A stretch of 64,000 nucleotides of DNA from Phoenix dactylifera (Eukaryota; Streptophyta; Magnoliopsida; Arecales; Arecaceae). The notes below the pieces were generated by a model. That model was given only the letters and a program-made list of their open reading frames with translations, did not search any database and had not been told where the DNA came from. The DNA lies in NCBI RefSeq assembly GCF_009389715.1, contig NC_052400.1, positions 18,941,674 to 19,005,673 on the forward strand. Direction: 5' to 3'. The position numbers and the translations under genes were made by a program. Numbering within the stretch: position 1 is the stretch's first letter; each line of letters opens with the position of its first letter. Below, one piece after another: positions 25,577 through 37,308 of the stretch.

Positions 25577-28500
25577 TCACTGAAAAAAATTGTTGCCTAG
25601 AAATCAGAATGGTAACCATGCGTAATTTAAACTAGTTCAGGCAACAGTTCATAGTATTAGTCCCTTAAATCACAAAAATATTTTGAAAATTTAGAAAGAG
25701 ATGTTAAAACCACCTGTGCGTCCTCGGCTGCACCAGCCTTCCCGGTGCCCTCCTCCCTCGTATCTTCTACTGTAGTCCGAGAATGACAACACTCATCATG
25801 GCAAAGATCATTATAAAAAATTCCAAATAATAATAAATGTACTAGCTTAAACTGAATTTCCAGATTCAAAGATCCTAGAAAATGTCAAAAAATTATCAGG
25901 CTCAAATTCCAGATATGAAAGGAACTACAGAACCTTGCATTTTGAAACAAATAATTTAGATCCATTTGCTCATCCAAAGGAAGGAAAAAAAAAAAACAAG
26001 AAAGAAAGAAAACTCACTACAGCTAATCTAGAGCCTTTCCTATTGCTTCTTTACTAACCAGCTCCATGCATGCTGCAAGAAGGGGTAGGAGTGGAAATGC
26101 TCCACATAAGCTGTGTGATTTTGTGTTTTACCCTAGACTGCTTTTGTGATGTATACAGGTGGAAACATGGTAGGCTCCTATACTAGTAAGTATGAAATGA
26201 AATGGAGAAGTCAAAATCAGCATACTCCCATGAAGACTAACATAATTGTGTCAGATAAGGAACACCACAGGAACAACTTTTTGACAAGCTTTGAACAAAA
26301 GCTCAGAAAGGGAACACATCACAACAATGAGATGGCTAAATTATAAACATGGAAAATAGTAAACTTTCTACAATGACAACGGTGATTGCCACTAAAAGTT
26401 GCATTCTGCAATTAAAAAACTATGTAGTCACTGCTAGGTAAAGATTGCCAATCTCTCAACCAAAAAGAAGCACATGTACATGACAATCCACCTACACAAA
26501 GGAATATACTCCCTGACAACAGTGTGACAAACAATGTTTTAAAACCAGACCGAACGCAAGCTGTCCGGCGCCCGGGTTGACCGATCCAACCTTGATGTCA
26601 GCAAGACATCATTATGACATCATAATTACTTTTTAAAAAATTCTTTTATTTTGTTTGAAATAGATTCCGATCCACTTCATCTAGCCCTCAATTCTCGAAG
26701 CTCTTTGCCAAAATCTCTGATACCTTTCACTCTAATCGCCTTGAAGACACCTCAGACTACAGAATTCATTCATCTCCTCTGCTCTCCTCTCCTCCGAGGG
26801 TGTGAAGAAATCCCCTTTTCTCGCACCGATACTGCACGCTGATCTTTCAAAAAAAAAAGGAAAAAACCCTCGGACTCAGCTGCATCATCAGGATGCAGAA
26901 CTTGGTCTGTCCCATCGCCACAGCCACCTCCACCCTAGCCCGCATCCCATCCCTCCAACGCTTCTCTTCTTCCTCCTCTTCCCCTCCTTCGCTGCCTTCA
27001 GTGGACTCCAATGGTGGCAGCAATGGTGAGAACGAAGACTCCTCCCTACTCTCCACCCTATTCCTCTTTATTCAGCAAACATCAAGGAGCGGCTGAAGTC
27101 CCCACCGGATCCCCACCGACCCTCCTCCGCCACCTCCCCTCTCCTCTCCCAAACCTGCCCCCGTTGCCTCCCTTGAGGAGATCCGCAAGCACCTTGCTGG
27201 ATTCCGGCTCCTATCCTGATGGAGGCCAGAAAGGAGGGAAAGGGAGCTCCAGCCTTGTCTTCACCTGCGTCCACCACCTCCGTTGTCGTCGATCGTCGAA
27301 GAAAAGACAATCAGGGAGGGAGGCTGCTGAAGACTAGAAAATAGAGGGAAGAACCAAAGAAGAAAAACATAGAGGGTGATAAGGATTCATTCCGAAGAAC
27401 CGAAAAAGAAGTTTGAGTTAAAAAAGGATCAAACCGAACCAAACCAGCCGGTCTAACTGATTCGTTCAGTTCTTCTATGTTTGACCAAGTTTTGACCAGC
27501 TTCAAAAAATTGTTTGAACTAGACCGAACAGATGACTAGGTCCCAGTTCAACCGGTCGGACCGGCTGGTCTGGTCCTGTTTTAAAAATATTGGTTACAAA
27601 TACAAAATCTTTAGGAAAGATATATGTGATGATAATAGACAATGTAAGGAAAGTACCACATTTGATGTAGAATAGTCGATGGAAGAGGACATATTAGGGT
27701 TTAGAAAAGGGATGAAACTTATAGATTACTAGAATTTCAAGATAAGACCTGAGTTTTCAATAAAATGGAATTAGAAAGAGTATTTTTGAAGAAAATAGAC
27801 AATGGTTGACTATAATCTAACAGTGGGTTTTTAGGATTTTAGGGTCTGAATGTCAGAGTTTTATGCAATAGAATAGCCGAAATGAAGAGTTTGCTGGTAT
27901 TTTTGGGAAAAAAATCAGATTGATAGAACTAAAAGAAAAAACCTATGGGAAATGAAACTCACGAGAAAAATCAATAAGAGAGAAGAACAAAAGAGAAGGG
28001 AGCAAAACCAGGTAAAGAAGAATAGAGAATAACAGAATAAAACAAAACAAAAGTTGAAAATAAAAGGAAGGGAAACGATAATACTAGAATCACTCAGAGT
28101 TTGAAAGCGTCACACCTCTGCTGCAAGATCACACACTCACATCGTTTATTAATCAATCTATCACACTCCATTGCATAAAACTCTTAAGACCCAAATTTAT
28201 AAGGAAAAGAAACCCTAACAACTTTTGAAATCCAAAAACTACCCTCCATATGGCATGATCGCCATTCAAGATTATTGTAGCATGAACAGTGCCATAACCA
28301 GAAATCGTGTTTGCTGAAGTAATCAGCCTTATCAAGTCATCAAATAAAAACTAAGATCTTTTAAGCTCTGCCCTTGATTTATGGAAAATACAGCAAACTG
28401 ACAACTAAGATTAAACCTAGAGATTCTTAAGTCTTCTAGCCCTCTTAGATCTTCATCAGCCTCATACTCAATTCAAAAATACAGGCCTGTATTTAAGGTG

Positions 28501-31500
28501 ATGACTGACCCAAAGGTGGTTCATTGGGTTCTGGTATGGCAAAGACAGGTCCAAGATGCCTCATAATTTAAAAAGAAAAATAAAGATGCATTATTATATT
28601 TATTTACTAATTTTCAATTCATGAAGCCACTTGTTCTGATTTCTTTTTCTATTTCTACGACCAGGAAAACAGCCAACCAAATAGTTGCTGCAGCTTTGAG
28701 ACTCAAAACTGAATCTACACCATTGGCTAGCATCATATCCGGCCTAGTGAATAAATTTATGTGCCCAAAATAGAATTGATGAAAAATACAGGCAGCATTC
28801 AAAAAAAAAAAAATCATTGCCACCATGAACTGAACAAAACTATATGTATTCAACCCAAAAGAGAAAGGTTTTGGTCAATTAAACTTCAAAACAAGGTCTG
28901 CCGTACCGGTACCGGTAGGTGTACCGGTCACCTGCCGGACTGGTACGGTTCGGTTCGTTCCGAAACCGGTCCGGTACGAACCGGTAACCATTTTTTTATC
29001 TTACGGTTTTTGCGTCTGCGCGCGGGCGGGGGAGTCGCCCGCGCAGCGCTTCACAGCGCGGGGAATCGCGTCCCACGCACAAGCGGAGAATCGCCTCCCA
29101 CGCACGGGCCCGCGGGATAAATGCCACTCTGTGGCATTAATAAGCCTGCACGGTGTTTCACAGCGTGAGGAACCGCGCTCGCGCGCGATTCCCCAATGCG
29201 CGGAACCGCGCAGGGCGGGGAAAACACGAGCCCGCGCGCGGCCCCGCGTCTGCACGGGGTGCTCTGCCCAAGCGCGTGGTCGAAAGGGCCGCGCGCGCTT
29301 TCCAAAAAAAAGTACCGATGCGAACCGGCCGGTACACGACCGGTGCGAGATCAATCCGAAAACAGCTGAAACTGGTTTCCACGCTGCCCGCATACCAGTT
29401 CCAGACCGGACCAATTCGTACCGGGCAGACCATGCTTCAAAATCTAAAAAAAGATCACCAAAATCCCGAGCAACATGTTGATATCCAACTATGACACTAA
29501 ATTTGAAAATGTGTCCAAATAACTTCCAAAAAAAGTATATCTAGGATAATAAAGGAAGATAGGTATGCTTGAAGGTTATGCGGAGTTTTGTCTGTCCTGA
29601 GATGTCGCAGCAAGATGCTACCATAACCATAATGTCCAGCAACAAGCTAGGATACTAAAATAAAGTTATGTCTTCGTTGTACTCATCGAAAAACTAAGAA
29701 CCTGCAGGCACCACAGTCCCTGCACAAAATTGCTATTACCTCCATCCTCTGGAATGTCAGAGGTCCACAAGGTGAGATTATCCCGCAAGAGTTGCATAAT
29801 CAATGTGCTATCTTTGTAAGATTCCTCACTCAGCGTATCAAGCTCAGAGATGGCCTCATCAAAAGCTTGCTTGGCAAGGTGGCAGGCCCTGGAATGCTTG
29901 TTGAACTAACATCAATCTGCAGTACTAATAGGATATAAAAAACATGCAGAATAATTTAACTTCTGGTTATATAACCCATACCTTTCAGGTGAATTCATAA
30001 TCTCATAATAAAAGACGGAGAAGTTCAATGCCAAACCCAGACGAATTGGGTGTGTGGGAGACAGATCTGCCTCAGCTGTACTGGTAGCCGTCTGTACAAA
30101 TTAAGAATCAGCAGACAAATGGATTCTACTTTCTCATGAAATTATTGTAATACAAAGCAAAGGACGGCACCCATTTATAGAGCAAACACAAGACATATTA
30201 ACTAGAAAATTAAAGATATAGAACTGGACTTACCAAACAGGGCGCAAATTTAAGCATGGTGATAACAAATTTAATCAACTAGGACTACTCCATAGTTATT
30301 TGCTATTAAAAATCCAGAAAGGCATAACACATAAAAAACTCGAAAAACAAAACAGCAGGAAGCACTTATGATGAACCCAATTTGGGTTCAGTTAAGACAA
30401 CTGCAATAGCTTTATGAAAAGCTGCAGTCCTTTTGGATGCTGGTCACCATATAAAGCAGAGACAACAGTGGACAGGTGCCGCATCACTGCCCTCCAGAGA
30501 ATTTTTGTTCAATACATGCATAACAGAAACTTTAGCAGATCACGTACTGTTGTAGCCCTGATATAAGGTAACTGAAGGTAACTGAGATATTTATCAGTTG
30601 CGGGAAAACCGCATCATAATCTTGTGTTCATGACAACCATTGTTCAGTATCAAATGTTTTAAAATGAGCTAAAACATGGCAAAAGGTAACCTTTTTTGCA
30701 TGTAAATATTGACTGCCAAGGTATCAGTTTCTAAAACAGGGTGAGCGCAGGGTGTCACCGAGGTTTGCTGCGGAGCTTGCTCGTGTTCAGGCTTCTGAGA
30801 TTGTACCCACCACCTCTTCAGATAGACCTTTGATAGCTCGGGACACCTGGGGCCCCCCCTGCTTCGGCAGCCCACTAGATGGTGTTTTTCACCTGGGAGC
30901 CCCCACCCCCGAGTTTCCTCAAGGTTAATTTTGGCGGGTCGGTGTTGGACGGCGGCATGCGGGGTGGTGCAGGCTTTATTATACGAGGCCCGCACTCCAG
31001 GGTAGTTGCAGCAGGTGGCTGCCAGCTGTTCGACACGTCGGTTCCGGAGGCAGAGCTTCGAGCAGCCTGGGCGGGCGTGCGCCATGCGAGGATGATCCTG
31101 CGGGCCAGGTCGATCATTTTGGAGGGCGACTCCGCCACGGTCATCGGATGGATTCGGAGGGGGGCGACGGGTGATGGTACAGACCACCCCTTGATCCGCA
31201 ACATAGGGAGTATGATGAGAGGTGAGAGAGCCTTTCAGGCTCAGCATGTATTTAGAGAAGCTAATGGGGCAGCCGACTGGGTGGCGGCCCATGCGGCCCA
31301 TCACTCAGGGTACACCCTTTGGTCGGGGGAGGAGGAGCTGCCACATGCGCTCCGCGAGTTGCTATATTTTGATTTTCTTGGATGTATTCGTACACGTATT
31401 GTATGAAATACCCGCTTTCAGCAAAAAAAAAAAAAAAAAAACACTTACTAACCATAAATGATTATTTGTCCCAATATCATATTGGCATTCGTTGAGTTCT

Positions 31501-34500
31501 TGTTTAGTGCCATCATGAATATTCCTCCTTCCATCTAGTATTACATTGTCAAAATTTAGCTCTTTGAAGAGATTTTCTTCAGGAACTCAATTTTTAACAG
31601 ACTTACAATAGCGCCATATATAGAGAAATACAAATCGATAAACAGACAATCGTATTTTTTAAAAAAAAAAATCCCCAAGGAAACCAATACACAATGGAGG
31701 CTCTTTTAACAATAATCGTACCCAAATTAGAGAGCATATACAAGGAAAAAGAATCTTGTTTCCTTGTCCAAAAAGAGCAAATATTAACCAATTGAATTTT
31801 ATACAACTTGGTTTTGAAGTGCCCAAGTACTTTTTAAAAAATCATGGGAAAACATAATCAAGAATATTTCAAATTCTATATACTGGCTCATGTTTTTCAA
31901 AATGATCTAGTCAATAATGTTGAGCAGTATATCAAAGAAATATAGAGAAGATATTCAGATTATATCTTGTGATGTTCTTGTTTAGGACCCTAGTCCATAA
32001 TGGCACACATAATCCCTATGAAAATATAAGTAACGGAGGTTGGACCTAGATGATAAAAAAACCCCTTGTCAGGTCAGAGTCAACAAGGTGAAACATGGAA
32101 ATAGGATTGGTTAAGAAATCACGGTGGTCATTCTACTATACAATAAATAACAACTCACTAAGATTATAATTTCATAAGATAAATAGCAAGAAGACAATAA
32201 TAAAGCACAACTCTTTTATACTTAAATGGCTTTAATTCTAAGTTACTACTTAAGTACAAAAGTCTTGGATTCAGTGTCACTATAAAGAACTAATGGCATT
32301 ACAAGCTCAACCTAAATTTTAATAAGGGAACTCCAATTCTTGTGAACCATATGAGTTTAGCAACCTGAATGAACTAAGTAAACTAAAGACTCCTTAGAAT
32401 AATCTCTTATTGATATTCCAACAGTTACATAAGTATAATTTTTAAGATTTTAAAAGTTTCAGAGGGCTCTTTCTCTTCTCACCATAAATCAAATAATTCA
32501 ATACATCTAGTTTTAAACTAGTTCTCATGAATGGTACACTTAACATAAAAGAAATCAAGAACTTTCACATTCAAAAGTATTTCACTGTTACTAACTCAAT
32601 TCCAGTGCCTTTGTAATTATCTCACTCCCATGCAAAAATTCAATGGCAATAAAACCAATGGATGGTGACTAAAAGTTATATCAACAATCAGAAAAAATAT
32701 TCATCCTGTACATGAACACTACTTGATGCAATATAAAATAATAATACTTTCTTACACCAATGGAAGACATCTTATGAAGTAATTTGATCTATTATTCAGT
32801 ATTCACAACTTTAATGCCTCTCCAACATTCTACCAACTAGAAATTTGGGGATAATAGTCAAATTACTGTCTTTCAGAGAGGTATCAAACCACCTCCCATT
32901 AAACTTATCAAATGCGACCAAGATATTTGTGTTTCATGTTAGTACTTACATCATTTCTAGACAACCTTTCCACCCAAAGCCCCACTTAATAATGACAATT
33001 TAACAACAGTTTATTACTAAATAACTCTACTTAAAACTACATTGTCTAATCAATAGCTAAAAGCTAAGCTAAGATCCAATAGTTTTCTGAATTCCTATAC
33101 ACTATTTCTATTTGTTATACTATTTCTATTTTTGTTATCTGAGCCCGCTTAGCTTAGAGGTTAGAGCATCGCATTTGTAATGCGATGGTCATTGGTTCAA
33201 TTCCAATAGCATACTTTTTTTTGCCTATCGATTTTTCCATGATTGGTAATCCCTCTTTTTCTCAAAATGTTGGATCACCTATCTATTATGTTGTGGTAAC
33301 TTGTAACTATGAATAAAAACTAGATTGGAGTGATAATATCCCTATAGAACAAATTATACAATGAAGCCTCTTTTTCTATATGTTAATAAAATTCATTTCA
33401 TTCTACTTCGTAATGCTACAATGAATATAGTTCAGTCTTCATTTAAGATTAATCCTGTAAAATGAAATTGCAATAAAATAAAAAAAAGGAGTCTTTATGT
33501 CTCATTATCGAGGACCTCATTTCAAAAAAATATAGGGCTAGGGGTTTTTTTACCAGCACTTACTAGTAAAAGGCCTAAATCTGGAAGTGATCTTAAAACC
33601 CAATTTCAAAAATCTAAGATCCTTGGAGGGGCAAACTGGGCCAGACCTAACCTTTGTTTTTTTTTAACACAAAGTGGCTTTAGGACTCAAACCAGTGTCA
33701 TTCCACTTGTCAGCGCAATCCCTTAACCTTGAACCAAGCAATGGCCCCTACTATATAACTCTACTCACAATTCAATTTGCATCTCTTTCTTCCCTTTTAA
33801 GAAGTGCCTCCTTTACTTTAAAAGTTGTAGATGTGCTTGGTTGAAGTAATGGTACGCTTATTTCTCCAAATTCGTGACAAATTGCAACTTTATTGGGTGG
33901 CATAAGGCATAAGCTAAGGAGAAGAGAGAGGCCACTACTACCAGAAGTAGTCAATACAGGTTCGAATTAATCATATCATGAAGATGCCGAGTCATCATAC
34001 TCTAAAAGTAGGAAAACAGAATGAAAAAGGAAAAAGAAGAAAAAATATTAATGATCTACAATTAATATCTAAAATATCAAACTTGAGAAAATTAAAATCT
34101 TTAACCTGATAGGCCTTAAGAGATTGTTCTGCAGCCTCTCTCCTCTCACTGCCAGTCTTGAACTCTGCCAAGTAACGATAGTAATCTCCTTTCCTGCAAG
34201 AAAAGCAAAAAGCAAGAGCTCAACACCGCGACCAGAATCCCAGAAAAAAGTTCTCAGATCTAACTCACATCTTGTAGTAAAACACGGAGGACTCCCCGGC
34301 AGTGGACGACGGGATGAGATGCTCGTCCATCACGGTCATAATGTCGCTGCAGATGTTGGAGAGCTCCGACTCCACCTTCTGGCGGTACTCCCGGATCCTC
34401 TTCACGTGCTGCTCGTTCCCCCTCGTCTCCTCCTTCTGCTCGATCGAGGAGAGGATCCTCCAAGACGCCCTCCTCGCCCCAATCACGTTCTTGTACCCCA

Positions 34501-34746
34501 CGGAGAGCAGGTTCCTCTCCTCCACGGTCAGCTCCACGTCGAGCTTCGCCACGTTCTTCATCGATTCCACCATCTCTGCACCAAAGAAAATCCACAAAAC
34601 CCTTATCCCTAGCCCGATTGGAGCATCGAAACCCTAGGGTTTCGGGATCTAGGGAACGAAGACGAAACCCTACCGTCGTAGCGCTCCGCTTGCTCGGCGA
34701 GTTTGGCGACGTAGACGTAGTTTTCACGCTCCCTCTGCGATGCCAT
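25577..34746 (-). CDS. 14-3-3 protein, epsilon group
   Basis: Exons in transcript order: 34674-34746, 34269-34575, 34106-34193, 29982-30091, 29740-29888, 25714-25769, 25577-25579; 786 nt, 261 aa. It begins [28 protein letters not shown]. Both 14-3-3 signatures are present: [20 protein letters not shown] and [20 protein letters not shown]. 14-3-3 proteins are dimeric adaptors that bind phosphoserine/threonine motifs on many client proteins in cytosol and nucleus. The [11 protein letters not shown] and KHLIPSS-like text place it in the epsilon group. The C-terminal tail reads [23 protein letters not shown], and the stop TGA is the whole coding part of the last exon. Reading through that donor adds about 20 residues before another stop. 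Introns 3 and 5 are each about 4 kb and full of insertions. Confidence 0.93.
26532..27594. mobile_element. TIR-bounded repeat with a captured gene fragment
   Basis: The left end reads CAATGTTTTAAAACCAGACC. The right end, reverse-complemented, reads CAATATTTTTAAAACAGGACC, so the ends form an imperfect inverted pair, followed inward by CCGG-rich text on both sides. The interior holds the start of a gene for a mitochondrion-like protein (see 26893-27210). About 1.06 kb, in intron 5 of the 14-3-3 gene. The superfamily is unknown; carrying a gene fragment resembles Pack-type DNA transposons. Confidence 0.6.
26893..27210 (+). pseudogene. Captured, frameshifted 5' fragment of a gene for a mitochondrion-targeted protein
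   Basis: The ATG at 26893 opens [18 protein letters not shown], then [17 protein letters not shown], an Arg/Ser-rich N-terminus typical of a mitochondrial presequence, followed by SNGENEDSS. The frame then breaks. A second frame gives [17 protein letters not shown] near 27080, and a third gives [17 protein letters not shown] near 27165. Codon-like sequence continuing across three frames looks like a once-coding exon with indels. I do not recognise the parent protein. It lies inside the 26532-27594 element. Confidence 0.5.
28884..29444. mobile_element. CCGGT-rich inverted-end repeat
   Basis: The left end TTCAAAACAAGGTCTGCC pairs with the right end, reverse-complemented TTTTGAAGCATGGTCTGCC. 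Next to both ends are clusters of ACCGGTACC, CCGGTACG and ACCGGTCC text. The interior is very GC-rich, with repeated CACAGCG..GGAA(T/C)CGCG units, in a strongly AT-rich intron. The long ORFs here on both strands are GC-rich artefacts. It lies in intron 5 of the 14-3-3 gene. Confidence 0.6.
30735..31441 (+). mobile_element. 5'-truncated LINE 3' end (RNase H domain and poly-A tail)
   Basis: The ORF 30879-31406 encodes a plant L1-type RNase H domain: [36 protein letters not shown] and [11 protein letters not shown]. It ends about 15 bp before an A run at 31423-31441, the usual 3' end of a LINE. The first catalytic Asp of RNase H is Gly here (NFGGSV, where active copies have NFDGS); the Glu (EAEL), second Asp (EGDS) and last Asp (AADW) remain. 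The 5' boundary is estimated and I could not find the target-site duplication. It is an inactive fragment in intron 3 of the 14-3-3 gene, antisense to it. Confidence 0.85.
31442..33040. other. Part of 14-3-3 intron 3 without recognisable features
   Basis: AT-rich intron sequence between the LINE tail and the plastid-derived block. No ORF, transposon end or repeat unit was recognised. Confidence 0.5.
33143..33214 (+). pseudogene. Plastid-derived trnT-UGU copy, decayed
   Basis: A 72-bp tRNA shape with the anticodon stem-loop CGCATTTGTAATGCG, anticodon TGT (Thr). The T stem ATTGG/CCAAT is still paired, but through changes at both former CpG sites. The 3' acceptor strand AGCATAC no longer pairs with the 5' strand GCCCGCT, so the copy is unlikely to work. 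The text AGAGCATCGCATTTGTAATG matches the widely used plastid trnT primer site. Confidence 0.85.
33497..33615 (+). pseudogene. rps4: Plastid-derived rps4 fragment (5' end only)
   Basis: From the ATG it reads [12 protein letters not shown] and then two stop codons; functional plastid rps4 begins MSRYRGPRFKKI. After a frame change it resumes as [13 protein letters not shown]. Both Arg-to-His changes are CpG-to-CpA. Only about the first 40 codons are present, with stops and a frameshift, so it is dead. Confidence 0.85.
33652..33748 (-). mobile_element. tRNA-derived SINE (short copy)
   Basis: On the minus strand an A-box-like TTGCTTGGTTCAAGGTTAAG is followed by a B-box-like GGTTTGAGTCC, then a short body and an A-rich tail (the T run near 33656-33665 on the plus strand). 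It sits just beside the plastid insertion in 14-3-3 intron 3. No target-site duplication was identified. Confidence 0.6.
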
Positions 34747-37308
34747 CGGAGATCCGATCCGATTTCCCTTCTCTTGCTCTCCCTCTTCTATCGCCTCCTC
34801 GGCCTCGCCTTCCCCTTCTATTGTCTTCCGTTACGCTTCAGCAGCTCGACCGCAAAAGCGGAAGAAAGCGCGGAGACGAAGGGGTGGGGCCGAGCGGAGG
34901 AAAGAAAGGAGCGAGAAAAATTTTATTTACCATTATTTATCGGATATGACAGCTGCGGCGAGATTTTGAGAGGTCATGTGATAAGCATTGCCGACCGTAG
35001 GATCCGAGACTGGCAGAAAAGATACGGTGCGGAGCCAAGCTGGAAAAAATATTTTTGTCTCTCTTCGAAGGCTAAAAATAAAACCTGCGCGGAGGGGGTG
35101 CATTCGACGAGGCCATAATGAAATGGGAAAAATAACAGCCGGTCCATCTTAGATCAGATTCTAATTTTATTCTCTGTCGACCGGTTTTGTAACAACCGGT
35201 CCAGCATTATGCCAATATTTAACCAACTTTATTTTTGAGAAGAAAATACTCCTCCATCTTCTACTCTTCTACTCTCTCTCTTCCCCTATTTCCACCCTAT
35301 ATCCGACCCTCTAACCCACTGACAATCCATTCTTTATTTTTCCACTATTAATTCATTCTCCTCACCGGAAGAAAAAACCCTTCCACTCTTTCCGTAATCC
35401 CTAGTTTCCCACCCCAATTTTGCGAGTTCAACTCTGTTTTCCCTTCGTTGTCTGACTAAGAATTGGGACTCTACGGCATTCCATCGACGGTGGTTCTACA
35501 AGCCTTACCTAACACTCCCGACTTTATCTGACTCGGTGGTAGCCGAAGCTTCGCTCGACATTACTTCCCAAACCGTCCCTCAATCATCTCCAATGCCTTT
35601 CAATAGGTTTGTCAACCGTTGCAGCATAATTTCTCCAATTTTTTATCAAACACCAAATTGTTAAATAGTATTCTAGGGCATTTGTTTTTAAATTATGAGA
35701 ATTGTTAGGATTTGAGAAATTAATAGATAGAAAGGTTGAGATAGCATATTTGACATATTTGTCAAGTAAAATCATGAATATCCTTCATTGATAGCTATTC
35801 AGTGCTATTTTTGTTCTTTGTTATAGTTTTTAAGATCATTTATTAACGCAAGTTGTTTTATTTAATTATGTATTTCAAATTTTGAGTTGATATTATTGAA
35901 AATTATTATTTGAATATATCTGTGATGCAGACATCTTAGATGGCTTCAATTCAGAGTAGAGGCAAAGCACCTTCTGTTGGTCCGAATAATATGTTCAATA
36001 AAAGGTACTACTTCAGCCACTTTGTCCATTTTGCCGTCATCCTTGTTCAGTCTGTCTCAGGAGCAGAAGAAAAAGGTAACTGGCACTCCGTTTGGACATA
36101 TGCTAGCTCTTTCATTTATCAAGTAGAATAGGCATGTCTTAGACACATTGCTCTCCTTCTGGGATGATGTGGAGAAGGATTTTTGGTTTGGTAAGGTTAT
36201 AGTGCCTTTTTTATATGGAGCAATTTTGCTCTCATCCTTGGTTTGAGTGCCACGGGCGATGAGGTCGAACTGCATAGGGAGGGTTACGTCTGACCTCATC
36301 ACCCTTTTTTTTGAGGGTGACCACCAAAAGGTTAATAGATATACAATAAAAAAATAGATTACAATTTCTTGTTAGAAAGAGCGGGCGACAAGATGTAGAG
36401 AATTTCACTAAATTATGAGTTTTATATCTTTTTGTGACTATCCTCTTCCCAACCATACACTACTATATTTTTAGAGCATTATGTTCATATCTTAATGACC
36501 TTTTAGCTTTATCTAGTTGGGGTCTTGCCCTTTTTTTTTTTCTTCGCCAACAGATACCTAGTCTAGTCGAGAATAGAGACAAGGAACATCACCGGCAAAA
36601 AATCTGCTATATAATTAGTCTAGCATGTTTAATTAATTATATAATTAGTTCAAGAGAAACACTTGTTTAATTTGATGAATGTCCTTGTTTTCCTTCATGA
36701 TATTTGGCTATTGCCCACAGCCCCCGGCCCAAACCTAATGCATAAGTCAGAGACCCAACCACATCTACAAGGAGTTTGTGTGATGCATAGCTCATGGACA
36801 ATGTTTGTTTTAACAATCACACGTTTGAGTCCAAAAGTCCAATTGTAAGCTAGTAATGCATGGCCATAGATTAGCTCCGCACCGAGCTATTCTTGAAATC
36901 ATCGTAATAACCATTGCAGAAGTTGATATACTAACTAGCAATTTGTAACAGTCATTCTAAGCCATGAAGTTAACCATACTCACAAGCTCAATTTAAAATA
37001 TACGGAAGTAGACAACACGAACAATTCAACACATTCTTAGAAGTCCTTGCGTAATTTAAAATGAAAAAAATATTAAAAAAGCATAAAGGAGGGACAAGAA
37101 CAACATGCAGCAAAGCTGTTTTTCTTTGAAATCACCTTTTGTCCTTCATGCCATTCCTTTACAAAGACATGTACAATTTGCCAACCATAATAATTCTCCA
37201 TTACTTAAGAAAAAGGAAGGAAAAGTCACTAATAAACCAAAGAAAAAATAAAATCCGCCAATACACAAGCACAAGTCCTCGGAAGAATGCCACCGGCTGG
37301 CTGTGCAC
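34747..37308. other. 14-3-3 upstream region and intergenic sequence
   Basis: About 200 bp of GC-rich 5' leader and promoter of the 14-3-3 gene come first, then AT-rich intergenic sequence. A short ORF at 35940-36131 (MASIQSRGKAPSVGPNN) follows an AG that could be a splice acceptor, but it has no recognised domain. I see no supported gene. Confidence 0.45.

Larger units (their letters stand above)
33045..33615 (+). other. Nuclear insertion of plastid DNA (trnT-UGU to 5' rps4)
   Basis: The block matches the plastid order trnT-UGU then rps4 on one strand, with the spacer between them. Support: a near-complete trnT at 33143-33214, the start of rps4 at 33497, and AT-rich text before trnT (GAATTCCTATACACTATTTC) like plastid trnT-trnL spacer. 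Differences from the functional genes are mostly C-to-T or G-to-A at former CpG sites, as expected for methylated nuclear DNA. The left boundary is approximate. It lies in intron 3 of the 14-3-3 gene. Confidence 0.85.

Noticed and set aside
29001..29481. Overlapping long ORFs on both strands
   Set aside because: They arise from the GC-rich interior of a repeat; no domain is seen, and open frames on both strands point to low stop-codon density.
33143..33214. Functional nuclear tRNA-Thr
   Set aside because: Sequence and neighbouring rps4 show plastid origin; the acceptor stem no longer pairs.
35940..36131. Possible small exon MASIQSRGKAPSVGPNN
   Set aside because: No partner exons, no domain and no coding signal beyond 63 codons.
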